A DNA stretch of 64,000 nt, from NCBI GenBank assembly GCA_910588875.1, contig CAJURT010000013.1, positions 1-64,000 on the forward strand, given 5' to 3'. Positions 15,963 through 24,538 of the stretch are shown here, in pieces. The stretch's first letter is position 1. Each line of letters opens with the position of its first letter. This DNA comes from an uncultured Lachnospiraceae bacterium. Lineage in GTDB: Bacteria > Bacillota > Clostridia > Lachnospirales > Lachnospiraceae. The notes below the pieces were generated by a model that was given only the letters and a program-made list of their open reading frames with translations, ran no database searches and was not told where the DNA came from. Position numbers and translations under genes: made by a program.

Positions 15963-16000
15963 GGAGGGCAGGTATTCCAGGAATGGGATATCTGCCCTCC
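15963..16000. terminator. bidirectional terminator hairpin between convergent genes
   Basis: Sixteen consecutive pairs (two G-U) join 15963-15978 with 15985-16000 around a 6-base loop. The minus-strand reading of the hairpin starts right after the stop codon at 16003 and is followed, further on, by a T5 run. Confidence 0.75.
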
Positions 16001-16002
16001 GT

Positions 16003-16269
16003 TCATTCCTCAATGACCTGCAATTCCAGAAAGTCAAAGGGGATTTTCTCAATAAAACTGTCCTGGGTAAAACGTGTTTTCGCTATCCGCTGAAATTCGG
16101 AGATGTTGGAATCCAGCCAGATTGGTTTGCTTAAATCAAACTCATAGCAGATATCATCCAGAGCCTGAAAGACCATGGCAGTGCGGGACAGGCTATAGTC
16201 GGTAATGCAGATGACGGTGTCCCGGACCATACGGTTGTTTTTCCAGATTTTGCCCCACATGCGAAACAT
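16003..16269 (-). CDS. small conserved-looking protein, unknown function
   Basis: An 88-residue protein beginning MFRMWGKIWKNNRMVRDTVIC. No domain or signal peptide was recognised. Start 16269 is chosen because GGAGG lies 7 bases upstream on the minus strand; the longer frame to 16404 has no binding site. It is a mix of basic N terminus and ordinary globular sequence, ending PFDFLELQVIEE. It is transcribed alone and convergent with the membrane protein before it. Confidence 0.6.
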   Translation of the reverse strand: MFRMWGKIWKNNRMVRDTVICITDYSLSRTAMVFQALDDICYEFDLSKPIWLDSNISEFQRIAKTRFTQDSFIEKIPFDFLELQVIEE

Positions 16270-16419
16270 AAACGTGCCTCCGTTTTGTAAAGAAATATTT
16301 TTAAAAGTATAAACGATTTTGGCAGGAGTGTAAAGGGATTCTTTTTGGCAAAGCCTTGCGGGGGCGTGTATTCTGTAGTAAACTAGAGAAAAGCGAACTT
16401 GCAAAGGAGGACCGGATAT

Positions 16420-17517
16420 ATGGTGCAGACCATGGGGGAATGCCTGATATTTCTGAATGAGGCACGGGATGCGCTGGATGAGTTGTCACTTCTGGAAGAG
16501 CAGGAGAGGCAGCTTATGCAGGAGGAGGAACGTCTGGAGAAAAATCTGGAGACAGAGAAAAAGCTGGTGGCGGACACGATCCAGCAGACGGTAAAGCAAC
16601 GGCGGGATGAGATTAGCATTACCTATGAGAAGGAGATGGCCAGGGCCCAGGATCAGCTTAAGAAGACCCGCAGCAAACGGGAGCGGGCAAAGAGCGAGGG
16701 AGTGAAGGAGCGGATTGAGGAGGAGACAGCGGTGTTCCGGGAGCAGATCCGGGATCTGAAGGTGCAGCTGAGAACCATGATGAGGAAGGAGCATGTGCCC
16801 GGATACTGCCGCAGCCCTTTGTATTATGGCCTGTATTTTCCCCACTATTTTAAAGAATATCTGCTGCTTTTTCTATATGTGCTGGTTCTTTTCCTGGCGG
16901 TGCCGTGCGGGATATATTTTCTGATACCAGAGAGGAAGCCATGGTACCTGGTAGGGATTTATCTGGCAGACATCCTGCTGGTGGGCGGAAGCTATATTGC
17001 GGTGGGGAACCGGACCAAGATGCTGTATATGGAAGTCCTAAGGGAAGGGCGCCAGATCTACGACCAGATCCTTTTAAACCGGAAAAAGATCAAAAAGGTC
17101 ACTTCGGGAATCCGGAAAGACCGGAATGAATCCTTGTATAACCTGGAGCGGTTCGACGACGAGATCGCCAGGCTTCAGCAGGAACTGAGTGATGTGGCGG
17201 TAAAACAGAAGGATGCCATCAATGCTTTTGAGACCGTGACCAGGACAATCCTGGTAGACGAGATTGAGCACAACCACAAGGCAAAGCTGGATCAGCTGGA
17301 GGAGGAGCACAGGCAGACGGAAGAGGAATTGCGCACAGTCATGCAGCAGGTTAAGGAGCAGAGGCTGCAGGTGACAGAGCGCTATGGCACTTATCTGGGA
17401 AGGGAGTTTATGGATTCCCAGCGGATTGTGGAATTATCTGCCATCGTCCAGGAGGGGAGGGCATCCAATGTAAGCGAGGCGATTTCCGTGTATCAGGCCC
17501 AGAGGCAGCGGGGGTAG
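16420..17517 (+). CDS. coiled-coil membrane protein, unknown function
   Basis: A 365-residue protein. Residues about 15-110 are a long coiled coil rich in Glu, Lys, Arg and Gln. Two membrane helices follow at about 145-170 (YLLLFLYVLVLFLAVPCGIYF) and 177-200 (YLVGIYLADILLVGGSYIAV). Residues about 215-345 form a second coiled coil. This gives two cytoplasmic or two extracellular coiled arms joined by a hairpin in the membrane. AAAGGAGG lies 9 bases before ATG 16420. No family was recognised; a scaffold or sensor role is only a guess. Confidence 0.7.
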   Translation: MVQTMGECLIFLNEARDALDELSLLEEQERQLMQEEERLEKNLETEKKLVADTIQQTVKQRRDEISITYEKEMARAQDQLKKTRSKRERAKSEGVKERIEEETAVFREQIRDLKVQLRTMMRKEHVPGYCRSPLYYGLYFPHYFKEYLLLFLYVLVLFLAVPCGIYFLIPERKPWYLVGIYLADILLVGGSYIAVGNRTKMLYMEVLREGRQIYDQILLNRKKIKKVTSGIRKDRNESLYNLERFDDEIARLQQELSDVAVKQKDAINAFETVTRTILVDEIEHNHKAKLDQLEEEHRQTEEELRTVMQQVKEQRLQVTERYGTYLGREFMDSQRIVELSAIVQEGRASNVSEAISVYQAQRQRG

Positions 17518-17617
17518 CCATTTTGCCAGGGCCAGTGGGAAATCCTTTGGTTGAAAGTATAAAATCTATGCCTGATGCTTATAATAAGAATAACAAAATG
17601 AGTACAGGCAGGGCAGC

Positions 17618-18217
17618 ATGAAGACAGGTTGGCACAGAAAATGGAGGACGGACAGGAAAATCTACTATTTTGATTCCGGCAGGGATTTTGAAACAGAGGA
17701 GTTTGCCCGGATGCTCCATGGGATGATTGATGAGATCATACAGGAACAAGGGAAAAGAGGGGTATTGGTGCTATGCATCGGTACGGACCGTTCCACAGGG
17801 GACAGCTTGGGGCCGTTAATCGGATATAAGCTAAAGGAGCAGCGGGTACGCCGGATCCAGATTATGGGAACCCTGGAACGACCCGTACATGCCATGAACC
17901 TGGAACAGTCCCTGATCCGGATCCGCATGAAATACCCGAACCATGTGATTGTGGCGGTGGATGCCTCTGTCGGAAGGCAGGACCATGTGGGCTGCATTAC
18001 CCTGGGCAAAGGGGCTTTGCGCCCGGGGCTGGGGGTATGCAAGGATCTGCAGGCAGTGGGGGATATCTTTATCACAGGGATTGTAGGGGGATATGGGAGT
18101 TATGACCCGTTGATGCTGCAGAGCGTCCGCCTGTCAATGGTGATGAAGATGGCGGACTATATCTGTGAAAGTGTATTTCTTGTCGAACAGTTTTTGGATC
18201 GTGCGGCTTTGGTTTGA
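17618..18217 (+). CDS. yyaC: spore protease YyaC family protein
   Basis: A 199-residue protein with the DUF1256/YyaC signature CIGTDRSTGDSLGPLIGYKL near residue 52 and VDASVGRQDHVG near residue 110. The fold is related to the germination protease GPR and to hydrogenase maturation proteases. In sporulating Firmicutes it is a conserved sporulation-associated gene. Its active role is not well defined. The start at 17618 has only a weak GGCAGGG site, but no better start is in frame nearby. Confidence 0.88.
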   Translation: MKTGWHRKWRTDRKIYYFDSGRDFETEEFARMLHGMIDEIIQEQGKRGVLVLCIGTDRSTGDSLGPLIGYKLKEQRVRRIQIMGTLERPVHAMNLEQSLIRIRMKYPNHVIVAVDASVGRQDHVGCITLGKGALRPGLGVCKDLQAVGDIFITGIVGGYGSYDPLMLQSVRLSMVMKMADYICESVFLVEQFLDRAALV

Positions 18218-18292
18218 CAAAATCAGCACCCTGGATGTGTTATGATTGATCCATATATACAAGAATGAAATCATAACAGAGGGGTGAGACAT

Positions 18293-19696
18293 ATGGGAGA
18301 ATTTTATGCTCCGTACCCAAAGCTGCCGAAAAATATCCGTCAGATTGGGGAACGGGATTTAAATGTAAAATTATATGTGGAGGATTATGTCAATACATAT
18401 CTGAAACGTTTATATCCGGCCGGCGGACAGGCTTTGCGGGTCGGGCTTTTGCTGGGGGAGATGCGCAGCCAGGAGGGGATACCCTACCTCTTTGCCGATG
18501 GCGCACTGGAGATGGAGGGCGTTGTACAGGGCGGGGAAAATGTGGAATTTACCGAAAAAGCATGGGAGGAGGCATACCGTGCCGTAGACCGGCTGTTTCC
18601 CAAAAGGAGCGTACTGGGATGGTTTTTGTGCAGTGCGCCGGACCGCCCTTTGAGCCCGTTAAACTATTGGAAACAGCACAGCCGGTATTTCCCCGAGAAA
18701 AACCAGCTGATGTACCTAAGCTGCGGGCTGGAAGGGGAAGAGGCGGCCTATGTGGCATCGGAGGATGGCTTTTACCATCTGAGGGGATATTGCATTTACT
18801 ATGAACGGAACCAGATGATGCAGGATTATATGGTTTCCCGCAGGGATGTACGGCGCGTGGAGTCCGGGAACCAGGATACGGTGATCCGTGATTTCCGCCA
18901 GAAGATGGAAGACAACAGGGAGGAGGCGCTGCGGCGCCGCGGAACCTTGAGCGGCCTGCAGACAGCATGTGGGGTGCTGTCTGTGTTGGTGCTGGCCTGC
19001 GGGGTGACGCTGTTTAACAATTACAACCGTATGAAGGAGATGGAGGCAGTGATAGCCTCCGCATTGCCGGAGGAGGTGGAGCAGCGCTGGTCGGATTTCG
19101 TGGGCAGGGATAAGGATGGGGATACGGATAAAAGCGGGGAACTGGTGTTTGAAGAGGTTGAAGGTGAGATTTATCCCACCAGGGGGGGACTTGTAATCGA
19201 ACCGGAAAGCATGGCAGGGGAGCCGGGACAACAGGCCGACGGCGGACAAGCCGGGACACCGGCAGGAACAGATGGGCAAAAGGCCCAAGGAACAGGACAG
19301 GCCCGGGAGGAACAGCCGGCGGAAATGCAGGGCAACGGGGGACAGGCAAGCCAGTCACAGCCGGAAGCAGCGGCCGGGACACAGCCGGAAGCGGCCGCCG
19401 GGGCACAGCCGGAAGCAGCAGCCGGGACACAGCCGGAAGCAGCAGCCGGGACACAGCCGGAAGGCCAGGATTTGGAAGGGGAAGTTAAGCAGACGGAAAC
19501 TCCCCGGGCAGAGCCGGTCCAGGTACCCTCTGATGCAGTCGTCCACATCGTCAAGGACGGGGAGACCCTCTATGGGATCTGCCTGGAGTATTACCATAGT
19601 GTCAACAATCTGCCGGTGATCTGCCAGTGGAACCAGCTAAACGATGAAAACCATTTGTCGGTGGGGCAGGAACTTTATCTGCCGCCGGCCCAGTGA
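18293..19696 (+). CDS. membrane-anchored LysM protein with degenerate repeat linker
   Basis: A 467-residue protein. Residues 1-215 form an N-terminal domain without a recognised family, probably cytoplasmic. A single membrane helix (LSVLVLACGVTLF) is near residue 230. A long Gln/Gly/Glu/Ala linker holds four and a half 8-residue repeats of the type QPEAAAGT. The C-terminal 50 residues are a LysM domain (HIVKDGETLYGICLEYYH...VGQELYLPP), which binds N-acetylglucosamine-containing glycans. Start ATG 18293 follows GAGGGGTG; the frame could also begin at the GTG at 18284. It probably links a cytoplasmic domain to the cell wall. Possible sporulation role is an inference from YyaC next door. Confidence 0.82.
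   Translation: MGEFYAPYPKLPKNIRQIGERDLNVKLYVEDYVNTYLKRLYPAGGQALRVGLLLGEMRSQEGIPYLFADGALEMEGVVQGGENVEFTEKAWEEAYRAVDRLFPKRSVLGWFLCSAPDRPLSPLNYWKQHSRYFPEKNQLMYLSCGLEGEEAAYVASEDGFYHLRGYCIYYERNQMMQDYMVSRRDVRRVESGNQDTVIRDFRQKMEDNREEALRRRGTLSGLQTACGVLSVLVLACGVTLFNNYNRMKEMEAVIASALPEEVEQRWSDFVGRDKDGDTDKSGELVFEEVEGEIYPTRGGLVIEPESMAGEPGQQADGGQAGTPAGTDGQKAQGTGQAREEQPAEMQGNGGQASQSQPEAAAGTQPEAAAGAQPEAAAGTQPEAAAGTQPEGQDLEGEVKQTETPRAEPVQVPSDAVVHIVKDGETLYGICLEYYHSVNNLPVICQWNQLNDENHLSVGQELYLPPAQ
19358..19463 (+). repeat. 24-bp in-frame tandem repeat
   Basis: Four full copies and one partial copy of a 24-bp unit starting CAGCCGGAAGC encode the QPEAAAG(T/A) linker of the LysM protein. Copies differ only by a few silent or Thr/Ala changes, so the array is young and could vary in copy number. 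Confidence 0.85.
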
Positions 19697-19717
19697 AAAC
19701 GGTGTTTTTAAAATCCT

Positions 19718-19746
19718 TTGACCCTGTAAAAGAAATGATGTATACT
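19718..19746 (+). promoter_or_regulatory. promoter of the DUF5711-like gene
   Basis: TTGACC (19718-19723), 17-base spacer, TATACT (19741-19746). It shows that translation must begin after about 19753, which selects ATG 19780. Confidence 0.7.
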
Positions 19747-19779
19747 AAAAGTCAATATCTACAAGCAGGGGATAAAGCC

Positions 19780-21048
19780 ATGAATGATATGAGTTCCATG
19801 AGCAGGGAAAGTAAAAAGCAGCAGCTGCGCCGCCAGATGATTACTCCTGAAAAAGATTATCCTCCAAACAGAAGGAAGCAGGAAGAGGAAGAGATGCATG
19901 CCAGCCGGCAAAAAAAACACCGCCGCCATATGGTTTTGGCCATATTGGCCCTGGCGCTGGTTTTTGCCGGCGCCGGATGCTGGTTTTATTACCAGCAGAT
20001 TTTCCATTATACCAGCTATGAGACTGTCCGGCAGGTTTCCCTCAACCAGGGCAGCCTGGTGGGGTATGAGACCTTTGGCAGCAATGTGCTGAAATATACC
20101 CGGGACGGGGCTTCTTATATCGACGACCGGGGAAATAATGTCTGGACAGAAAGCTATGAGATGAAGATGCCGATTGTGGCGGTCAACGGGAATTTTGCCG
20201 TGATTGCGGATCAGCAGGGAAATGATATTATTATCTGCAATACTGAGGGGAAGGTGGGGCAGGCTCTTACAATCCTTCCCATAACCAGGGTTGCGGTGTC
20301 CGGCCTTGGAATGGTAGCGGCAGCGGTTGAGGATTCCACCTCCAGTTATCTCTACTTTTTCCGCAAGGATGGCGGGGAGATGAAAGTGAATATCAGGAGC
20401 AATATGTCAGGGAACGGGTATCCGCTGGATCTGTGCCTGTCTAAGGACGGCACACAAATGATGTGTTCCTATGTTTATCTGGAAAACGGGGAGGCCAAAA
20501 CCAGGGTTGTATTTTACGATTTTTCGGAGATCGGGAAGAACGTGCCCACCCGGGTGGTAGGAGGGTTTGACGAGCCGTTTGCCAATACGATTGTGCCGCG
20601 GGTTGCCTACCTGAAGGAACCCTATTCCTGCGCATTCAGCAGCCAGGGCCCGGCCTTTTTCTCTTCCAAAAACCTGGCAAAGCCGGAACTTGTAAAGGAA
20701 GGGACATTGCCCGGGGAGACCATCGCAGGGGTCTTCCATTCTGATGAATATGTGGCTGTGATTGTATGGAATACCACGGGGGAAGGGGAGAAACGGCTGG
20801 AGGTATTCCGGGCAGATGGAACCCATGTGCTGAGCAAGGAATTTACGTATGATTATCTCCATGCAGATATTGACGGAGAATTGATATTTTTGTATAATGA
20901 TAACTCATGCAAAGTGTTTAACATGGCAGGGGTGGAAAAGTTAGACACTGCCTTTGATTTTTCTGTTTCTAAAATCCGCAGGGGACGGCTTCCGAACACA
21001 TTGCTGGTGATGGGACCACAGGAGATGCGGGAGATCAAATTGAGGTAA
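19780..21048 (+). CDS. DUF5711-like membrane-anchored beta-propeller-type protein
   Basis: A 422-residue protein. A charged N terminus of about 48 residues (RRKQEEEEMHASRQKKHRR) precedes one membrane helix (MVLAILALALVFAGAGCWFYY). The rest is extracellular and beta-rich with repeated patterns such as VLKYTRDGASYIDDRGNNVW and SGNGYPLDLCLSKDGTQM, reminiscent of WD/PQQ-like propeller repeats. It resembles the DUF5711 family, whose function is unknown. Start 19780 is fixed by the promoter upstream. The gene has its own promoter, 22 bases after the LysM gene. Confidence 0.7.
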   Translation: MNDMSSMSRESKKQQLRRQMITPEKDYPPNRRKQEEEEMHASRQKKHRRHMVLAILALALVFAGAGCWFYYQQIFHYTSYETVRQVSLNQGSLVGYETFGSNVLKYTRDGASYIDDRGNNVWTESYEMKMPIVAVNGNFAVIADQQGNDIIICNTEGKVGQALTILPITRVAVSGLGMVAAAVEDSTSSYLYFFRKDGGEMKVNIRSNMSGNGYPLDLCLSKDGTQMMCSYVYLENGEAKTRVVFYDFSEIGKNVPTRVVGGFDEPFANTIVPRVAYLKEPYSCAFSSQGPAFFSSKNLAKPELVKEGTLPGETIAGVFHSDEYVAVIVWNTTGEGEKRLEVFRADGTHVLSKEFTYDYLHADIDGELIFLYNDNSCKVFNMAGVEKLDTAFDFSVSKIRRGRLPNTLLVMGPQEMREIKLR

Positions 21049-21086
21049 CAGTGAAAATTTACATATAGGATATGAGGAGGGTACCA

Positions 21087-23087
21087 ATGAGTGAGTTAGA
21101 CATGATGTCAGTCAATGCAATCCGCGTATTGTCAGCGGACGCGATCCAGAAGGCAGGCTCCGGCCATCCGGGCTTACCGCTGGGCTGTGCCGCGGTGGCT
21201 TATGAACTGTGGATGAACCATTTAAGCCATAACCCGGCCGACCCGGAGTGGGAGAACAGGGACAGGTTTATTCTCTCAGGCGGGCATGGCTCTATGCTGC
21301 TGTATTCCCTGCTCCATCTGTTCGGGTATGGCGGCTTGTCAAAGGACGACATTATGCAGTTCCGGCAGATGGGGGCAAAGACACCCGGACATCCGGAATA
21401 CCGCCATACCGTGGGTGTGGAGGCGACAACAGGGCCTCTGGGAGCCGGGATGGGCATGGCAGTTGGCATGGCGATTGCAGAGGCACATCTGGCCAGTGTA
21501 TTTAATAAAGAGAATTATCCGGTGGTGGACCATTATACCTATGTGCTGGGCGGGGACGGCTGCATGATGGAAGGGATCTCTTCCGAAGCCTTTTCCCTGG
21601 CAGGGACATTGGGGCTGGGAAAGCTGATTGTCCTGTATGATTCCAACCGGATTTCGATTGAGGGAGATACGGACGTTGCCTTTTCGGAGGATGTGGCAAA
21701 GAGGATGGAGGCTTTCGGCTTCCAGACCCTTTTTGTGGAGGATGGCAATGACCTGGCGGCAATCGGGCAGGCGATCAGGGAAGCCAAGGCAGATACCTCC
21801 CGCCCGTCCTTTATAAAGATCTGCACAGAGATCGGTTATGGATGCCCGGCCAAGCAGGGGAAGGCCAGCGCCCATGGGGAACCGCTGGGGGCGGAGAATG
21901 TGGCGGCGATGCGGGCTAACCTGGGCTGGGAATACCAGGAGCCCTTCTTTGTGCCCGAGGAGGTATATAGCCATTTCCGGAAAGCGGCAGAAGAGAAGGC
22001 AGAGGCAGAAGCTGCCTGGAAGGTAATGTTTGCCGCTTACTGCGGGGAGTTCCCTGAGATGGAAGCATTGTGGGACGAATATCATGGGGAAGGCAGGAAA
22101 AAGGCAGTGGCAGCGCTTCTGGCGGATGAAGAATTGTGGGCCGGAGGCGGAAAGCCGGAAGCTACCCGAAGCCTTTCCGGGAAGATGATCAACCATATCA
22201 GCGGATTGCTGCCGAACCTGGTAGGAGGGTCGGCGGATTTAGCTCCGTCCAATAAAACGGTTATGAATGGCACCGGATATTTTTCCGCAGAAGACCGCAG
22301 CGGGCGCAACCTGCATTTCGGGGTAAGGGAACTGGCAATGACGGCGATTGGCAATGGCCTGATGCTGCACGGAGGCCTGCAGGCTTATGTGGCAACTTTC
22401 TTTGTGTTCAGTGATTATACCAAGCCCATGGCGCGTCTGTCGGCGCTGATGCAGCTGCCTCTCACTTTTGTGTTTACCCATGACAGCATTGGCGTGGGGG
22501 AGGACGGGCCGACCCATGAGCCGGTGGAACAGCTGGCGATGCTGCGTGCGATTCCTAATTTCCATGTGATCCGGCCCTGCGATGCAGTGGAAACAGCGGC
22601 GGCATGGTGCGCGGCTATCGCTTCGGAGAGGACGCCGACGGCGTTGGTTTTAAGCCGCCAGAACCTGCCGCCGGTGGCCGGGACAGGAAAGGGAGCCCTG
22701 CGGGGCGCCTATGTGGTAAAAGACTGTGAAGGTCTGCCGGAACTGATTCTGATGGCGTCCGGTTCCGAGGTGGCGCCGGCTGTGGAGGCGGCGGGAGTGC
22801 TTGCCGCCGAGGGCCGGAAGGTACGGGTGGTCTCCATGCCTTCGATGGAACTTTTTGAGGAACAGGGCAGGGAATACAAGGATTCGGTGCTTCCCCCGAA
22901 GGTGCGCAGACGTGTGGCGGTGGAGGCTCTCAGCGGCTTTGGATGGCACCGCTATGTCGGCCTGGACGGCGCCCTGGTGACCATGGACGGATTTGGGGCA
23001 AGCGGCCCGGCAGAGCAGTTGTTTGAGCATTTCGGCATTACGGTTGAAGGCATTCTGAATGCGGCAAGGGGGTTGCTGGCAGAGTAA
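21087..23087 (+). CDS. tkt: transketolase
   Basis: A 666-residue thiamine-diphosphate enzyme that moves two-carbon units between sugar phosphates in the pentose phosphate pathway. The N-terminal motif KAGSGHPGLPLGCAAVAYEL, the thiamine-binding GGDGCMMEGISSEA and the central FTHDSIGVGEDGPTHEPVEQ are all intact. Full length, single-chain form, unlike the split transketolases in some Clostridia. GAGGAGG lies 6 bases before ATG 21087. Followed by a large inverted repeat. Confidence 0.97.
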   Translation: MSELDMMSVNAIRVLSADAIQKAGSGHPGLPLGCAAVAYELWMNHLSHNPADPEWENRDRFILSGGHGSMLLYSLLHLFGYGGLSKDDIMQFRQMGAKTPGHPEYRHTVGVEATTGPLGAGMGMAVGMAIAEAHLASVFNKENYPVVDHYTYVLGGDGCMMEGISSEAFSLAGTLGLGKLIVLYDSNRISIEGDTDVAFSEDVAKRMEAFGFQTLFVEDGNDLAAIGQAIREAKADTSRPSFIKICTEIGYGCPAKQGKASAHGEPLGAENVAAMRANLGWEYQEPFFVPEEVYSHFRKAAEEKAEAEAAWKVMFAAYCGEFPEMEALWDEYHGEGRKKAVAALLADEELWAGGGKPEATRSLSGKMINHISGLLPNLVGGSADLAPSNKTVMNGTGYFSAEDRSGRNLHFGVRELAMTAIGNGLMLHGGLQAYVATFFVFSDYTKPMARLSALMQLPLTFVFTHDSIGVGEDGPTHEPVEQLAMLRAIPNFHVIRPCDAVETAAAWCAAIASERTPTALVLSRQNLPPVAGTGKGALRGAYVVKDCEGLPELILMASGSEVAPAVEAAGVLAAEGRKVRVVSMPSMELFEEQGREYKDSVLPPKVRRRVAVEALSGFGWHRYVGLDGALVTMDGFGASGPAEQLFEHFGITVEGILNAARGLLAE

Positions 23088-23096
23088 AGCCTTAAT

Positions 23097-23207
23097 CTCT
23101 CAGGGAAAAAGGCGGCAGTTTTACGGATGGGTTGTTGCGGCAGCGACGTGCGAAGACACGGCTGTCCACGAAAAACCTGCCGTGGCTGCCGTCTTTTTCC
23201 CTGAGAG
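23097..23207. repeat. 22-bp inverted repeat enclosing a structured 67-nt loop
   Basis: Arms 23097-23118 and 23186-23207 pair over 22 positions with one G-U. The enclosed sequence holds smaller hairpins (GTTG..CGAC, CGTG..CACG). It begins 10 bases after the transketolase stop. It may be a complex terminator, a small MITE-like insertion or a structured RNA; it carries no open reading frame. Confidence 0.75.
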
Positions 23208-23272
23208 GCAGCCCGTCCGGAAACAGGAGCAAAACCTTGTCCTCCCCTGCCATAAAGAAGTTGTATTTTTGC

Positions 23273-23301
23273 TTGCAATCGAATATACTTTCTTTTATAC
23301 T
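23273..23301 (+). promoter_or_regulatory. promoter of glucokinase gene
   Basis: TTGCAA (23273-23278), 17-base spacer, TATACT (23296-23301). Confidence 0.65.
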
Positions 23302-23357
23302 ACAGATAGTGACATCCGGCGCCATATGAATTACTGCCGGGTGGGAAGGAGGAGAGG

Positions 23358-24299
23358 ATGAAACACTGTATCGGTATTGATATAGGGGGCACCACCGTAA
23401 AGCTGGGGCTTTTTACGGAAGAGGGTGAATTGCTGGATAAATGGGAGGTACCTACCCGGAAGGAGGAGGGAGGCAGATACATACTTTCTGACGTGGCGGC
23501 TTCTATTAAGAAAGTGCTGGCGGATAAGGGGATTGGCCGCGAGTCTGTGGCCGGAGCCGGCATGGGCGTGCCGGGGCCGGTGATGCCGGACGGTCATGTG
23601 GAGGTCTGTGTGAACCTGGGATGGCGGGATATGAACCCGCAGCAGGAACTGAGCCGGCTGCTGGACGGGCTGTTGGTAAAGAGCGGGAACGATGCCAATG
23701 TGGCGGCCTTAGGTGAGATGTGGCAGGGCGGCGGCAAGGGTTATACGGATATTGTGATGGTGACGCTGGGCACCGGCGTGGGCGGCGGTGTGATTATTGA
23801 TGAGAAGATCATTGCCGGGAAGCATGGGCTGGGCGGAGAGATCGGGCATATCCATGTCCGGGATGAGGAATGGGAACATTGCAATTGCGGTGGGGTGGGC
23901 TGTGTGGAGCAGATTGCCAGTGCTACCGGGATTGCCAGGGAAGCCAAGAGAAAGATGGCTGCCTCGGACGTTCCTTCTTCTATGAGAAAATACGGGGATG
24001 GGATTACGGCGAAGGACGTTATGGATGAGGCCAAGGCAGGGGATGCCCTGGCGCTGGAGGTGGCGGAGACTGTGGGACGTTATCTGGGAATGATGCTGGC
24101 ACAGGTGGCGCTGACCGTGGATCCGGAGATGTTTGTGATCGGTGGCGGTGTGTCCCGGGCCGGGCAGTTTCTCATTGAACGGATAGAGAAATACTATGAC
24201 CACTATTCTCCGATTTCCCAGAATAAGGGGAAGATCGGGCTGGCCAAGCTGGGGAATGATGCCGGGATCTATGGTGCGGCACGCCTGGTTCTGTCTTAA
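23358..24299 (+). CDS. glcK: ROK-family glucokinase
   Basis: A 313-residue sugar kinase. The N-terminal phosphate loop GIDIGGTTVKLGLF, the second ATP motif GTGVGGGVI and the ROK zinc/cysteine signature CNCGGVGCVEQIASATG are present, and no DNA-binding domain precedes them, so this is the kinase and not a ROK repressor. It phosphorylates glucose at the entry to glycolysis. The active-site aspartate lies in SGNDANVAALGE. GGAGGAGAGG precedes the ATG at 23358. Close neighbours transketolase and the pyrophosphatase are other central carbon enzymes, each with separate promoters. Confidence 0.95.
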   Translation: MKHCIGIDIGGTTVKLGLFTEEGELLDKWEVPTRKEEGGRYILSDVAASIKKVLADKGIGRESVAGAGMGVPGPVMPDGHVEVCVNLGWRDMNPQQELSRLLDGLLVKSGNDANVAALGEMWQGGGKGYTDIVMVTLGTGVGGGVIIDEKIIAGKHGLGGEIGHIHVRDEEWEHCNCGGVGCVEQIASATGIAREAKRKMAASDVPSSMRKYGDGITAKDVMDEAKAGDALALEVAETVGRYLGMMLAQVALTVDPEMFVIGGGVSRAGQFLIERIEKYYDHYSPISQNKGKIGLAKLGNDAGIYGAARLVLS

Positions 24300-24330
24300 A
24301 AGCGTCCGGGAAAGGAAAGGGAAACGGTAA

Positions 24331-24402
24331 GGGACAGCCCGGCTGCGGCCCGGGCTGTCCCATGACATGAGGAGACCCCGGAGGACTTTCGTCCAACCGG
24401 GG
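24331..24402 (+). other. two consecutive stable hairpins downstream of glcK
   Basis: The first is a perfect 12-bp stem, 24331-24342 with 24350-24361, loop of 7. The second stacks CCCCGG (24376-24381) on CCGGGG (24397-24402), with GGAC/GTCC closed by a TTTC tetraloop inside. Neither has a T-run. They occupy the 239-base gap before the pyrophosphatase gene and could be the end of the glcK mRNA or a structured leader. Confidence 0.55.
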
Positions 24403-24538
24403 CAATTATGAAAAATCTATGTGCAATTTGACTAGTGAACTAAATTGTTTCTCTGACTTTCTATACATTTAGTATAAAAATAAGATATGGACAGAATATG
24501 AACACAATGTAAATAGATTGTAACGAAGGGAGGAAATT

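Noticed and set aside
19358..19463. CRISPR array
   Set aside because: The repeats are directly joined without spacers and lie in frame within a gene.
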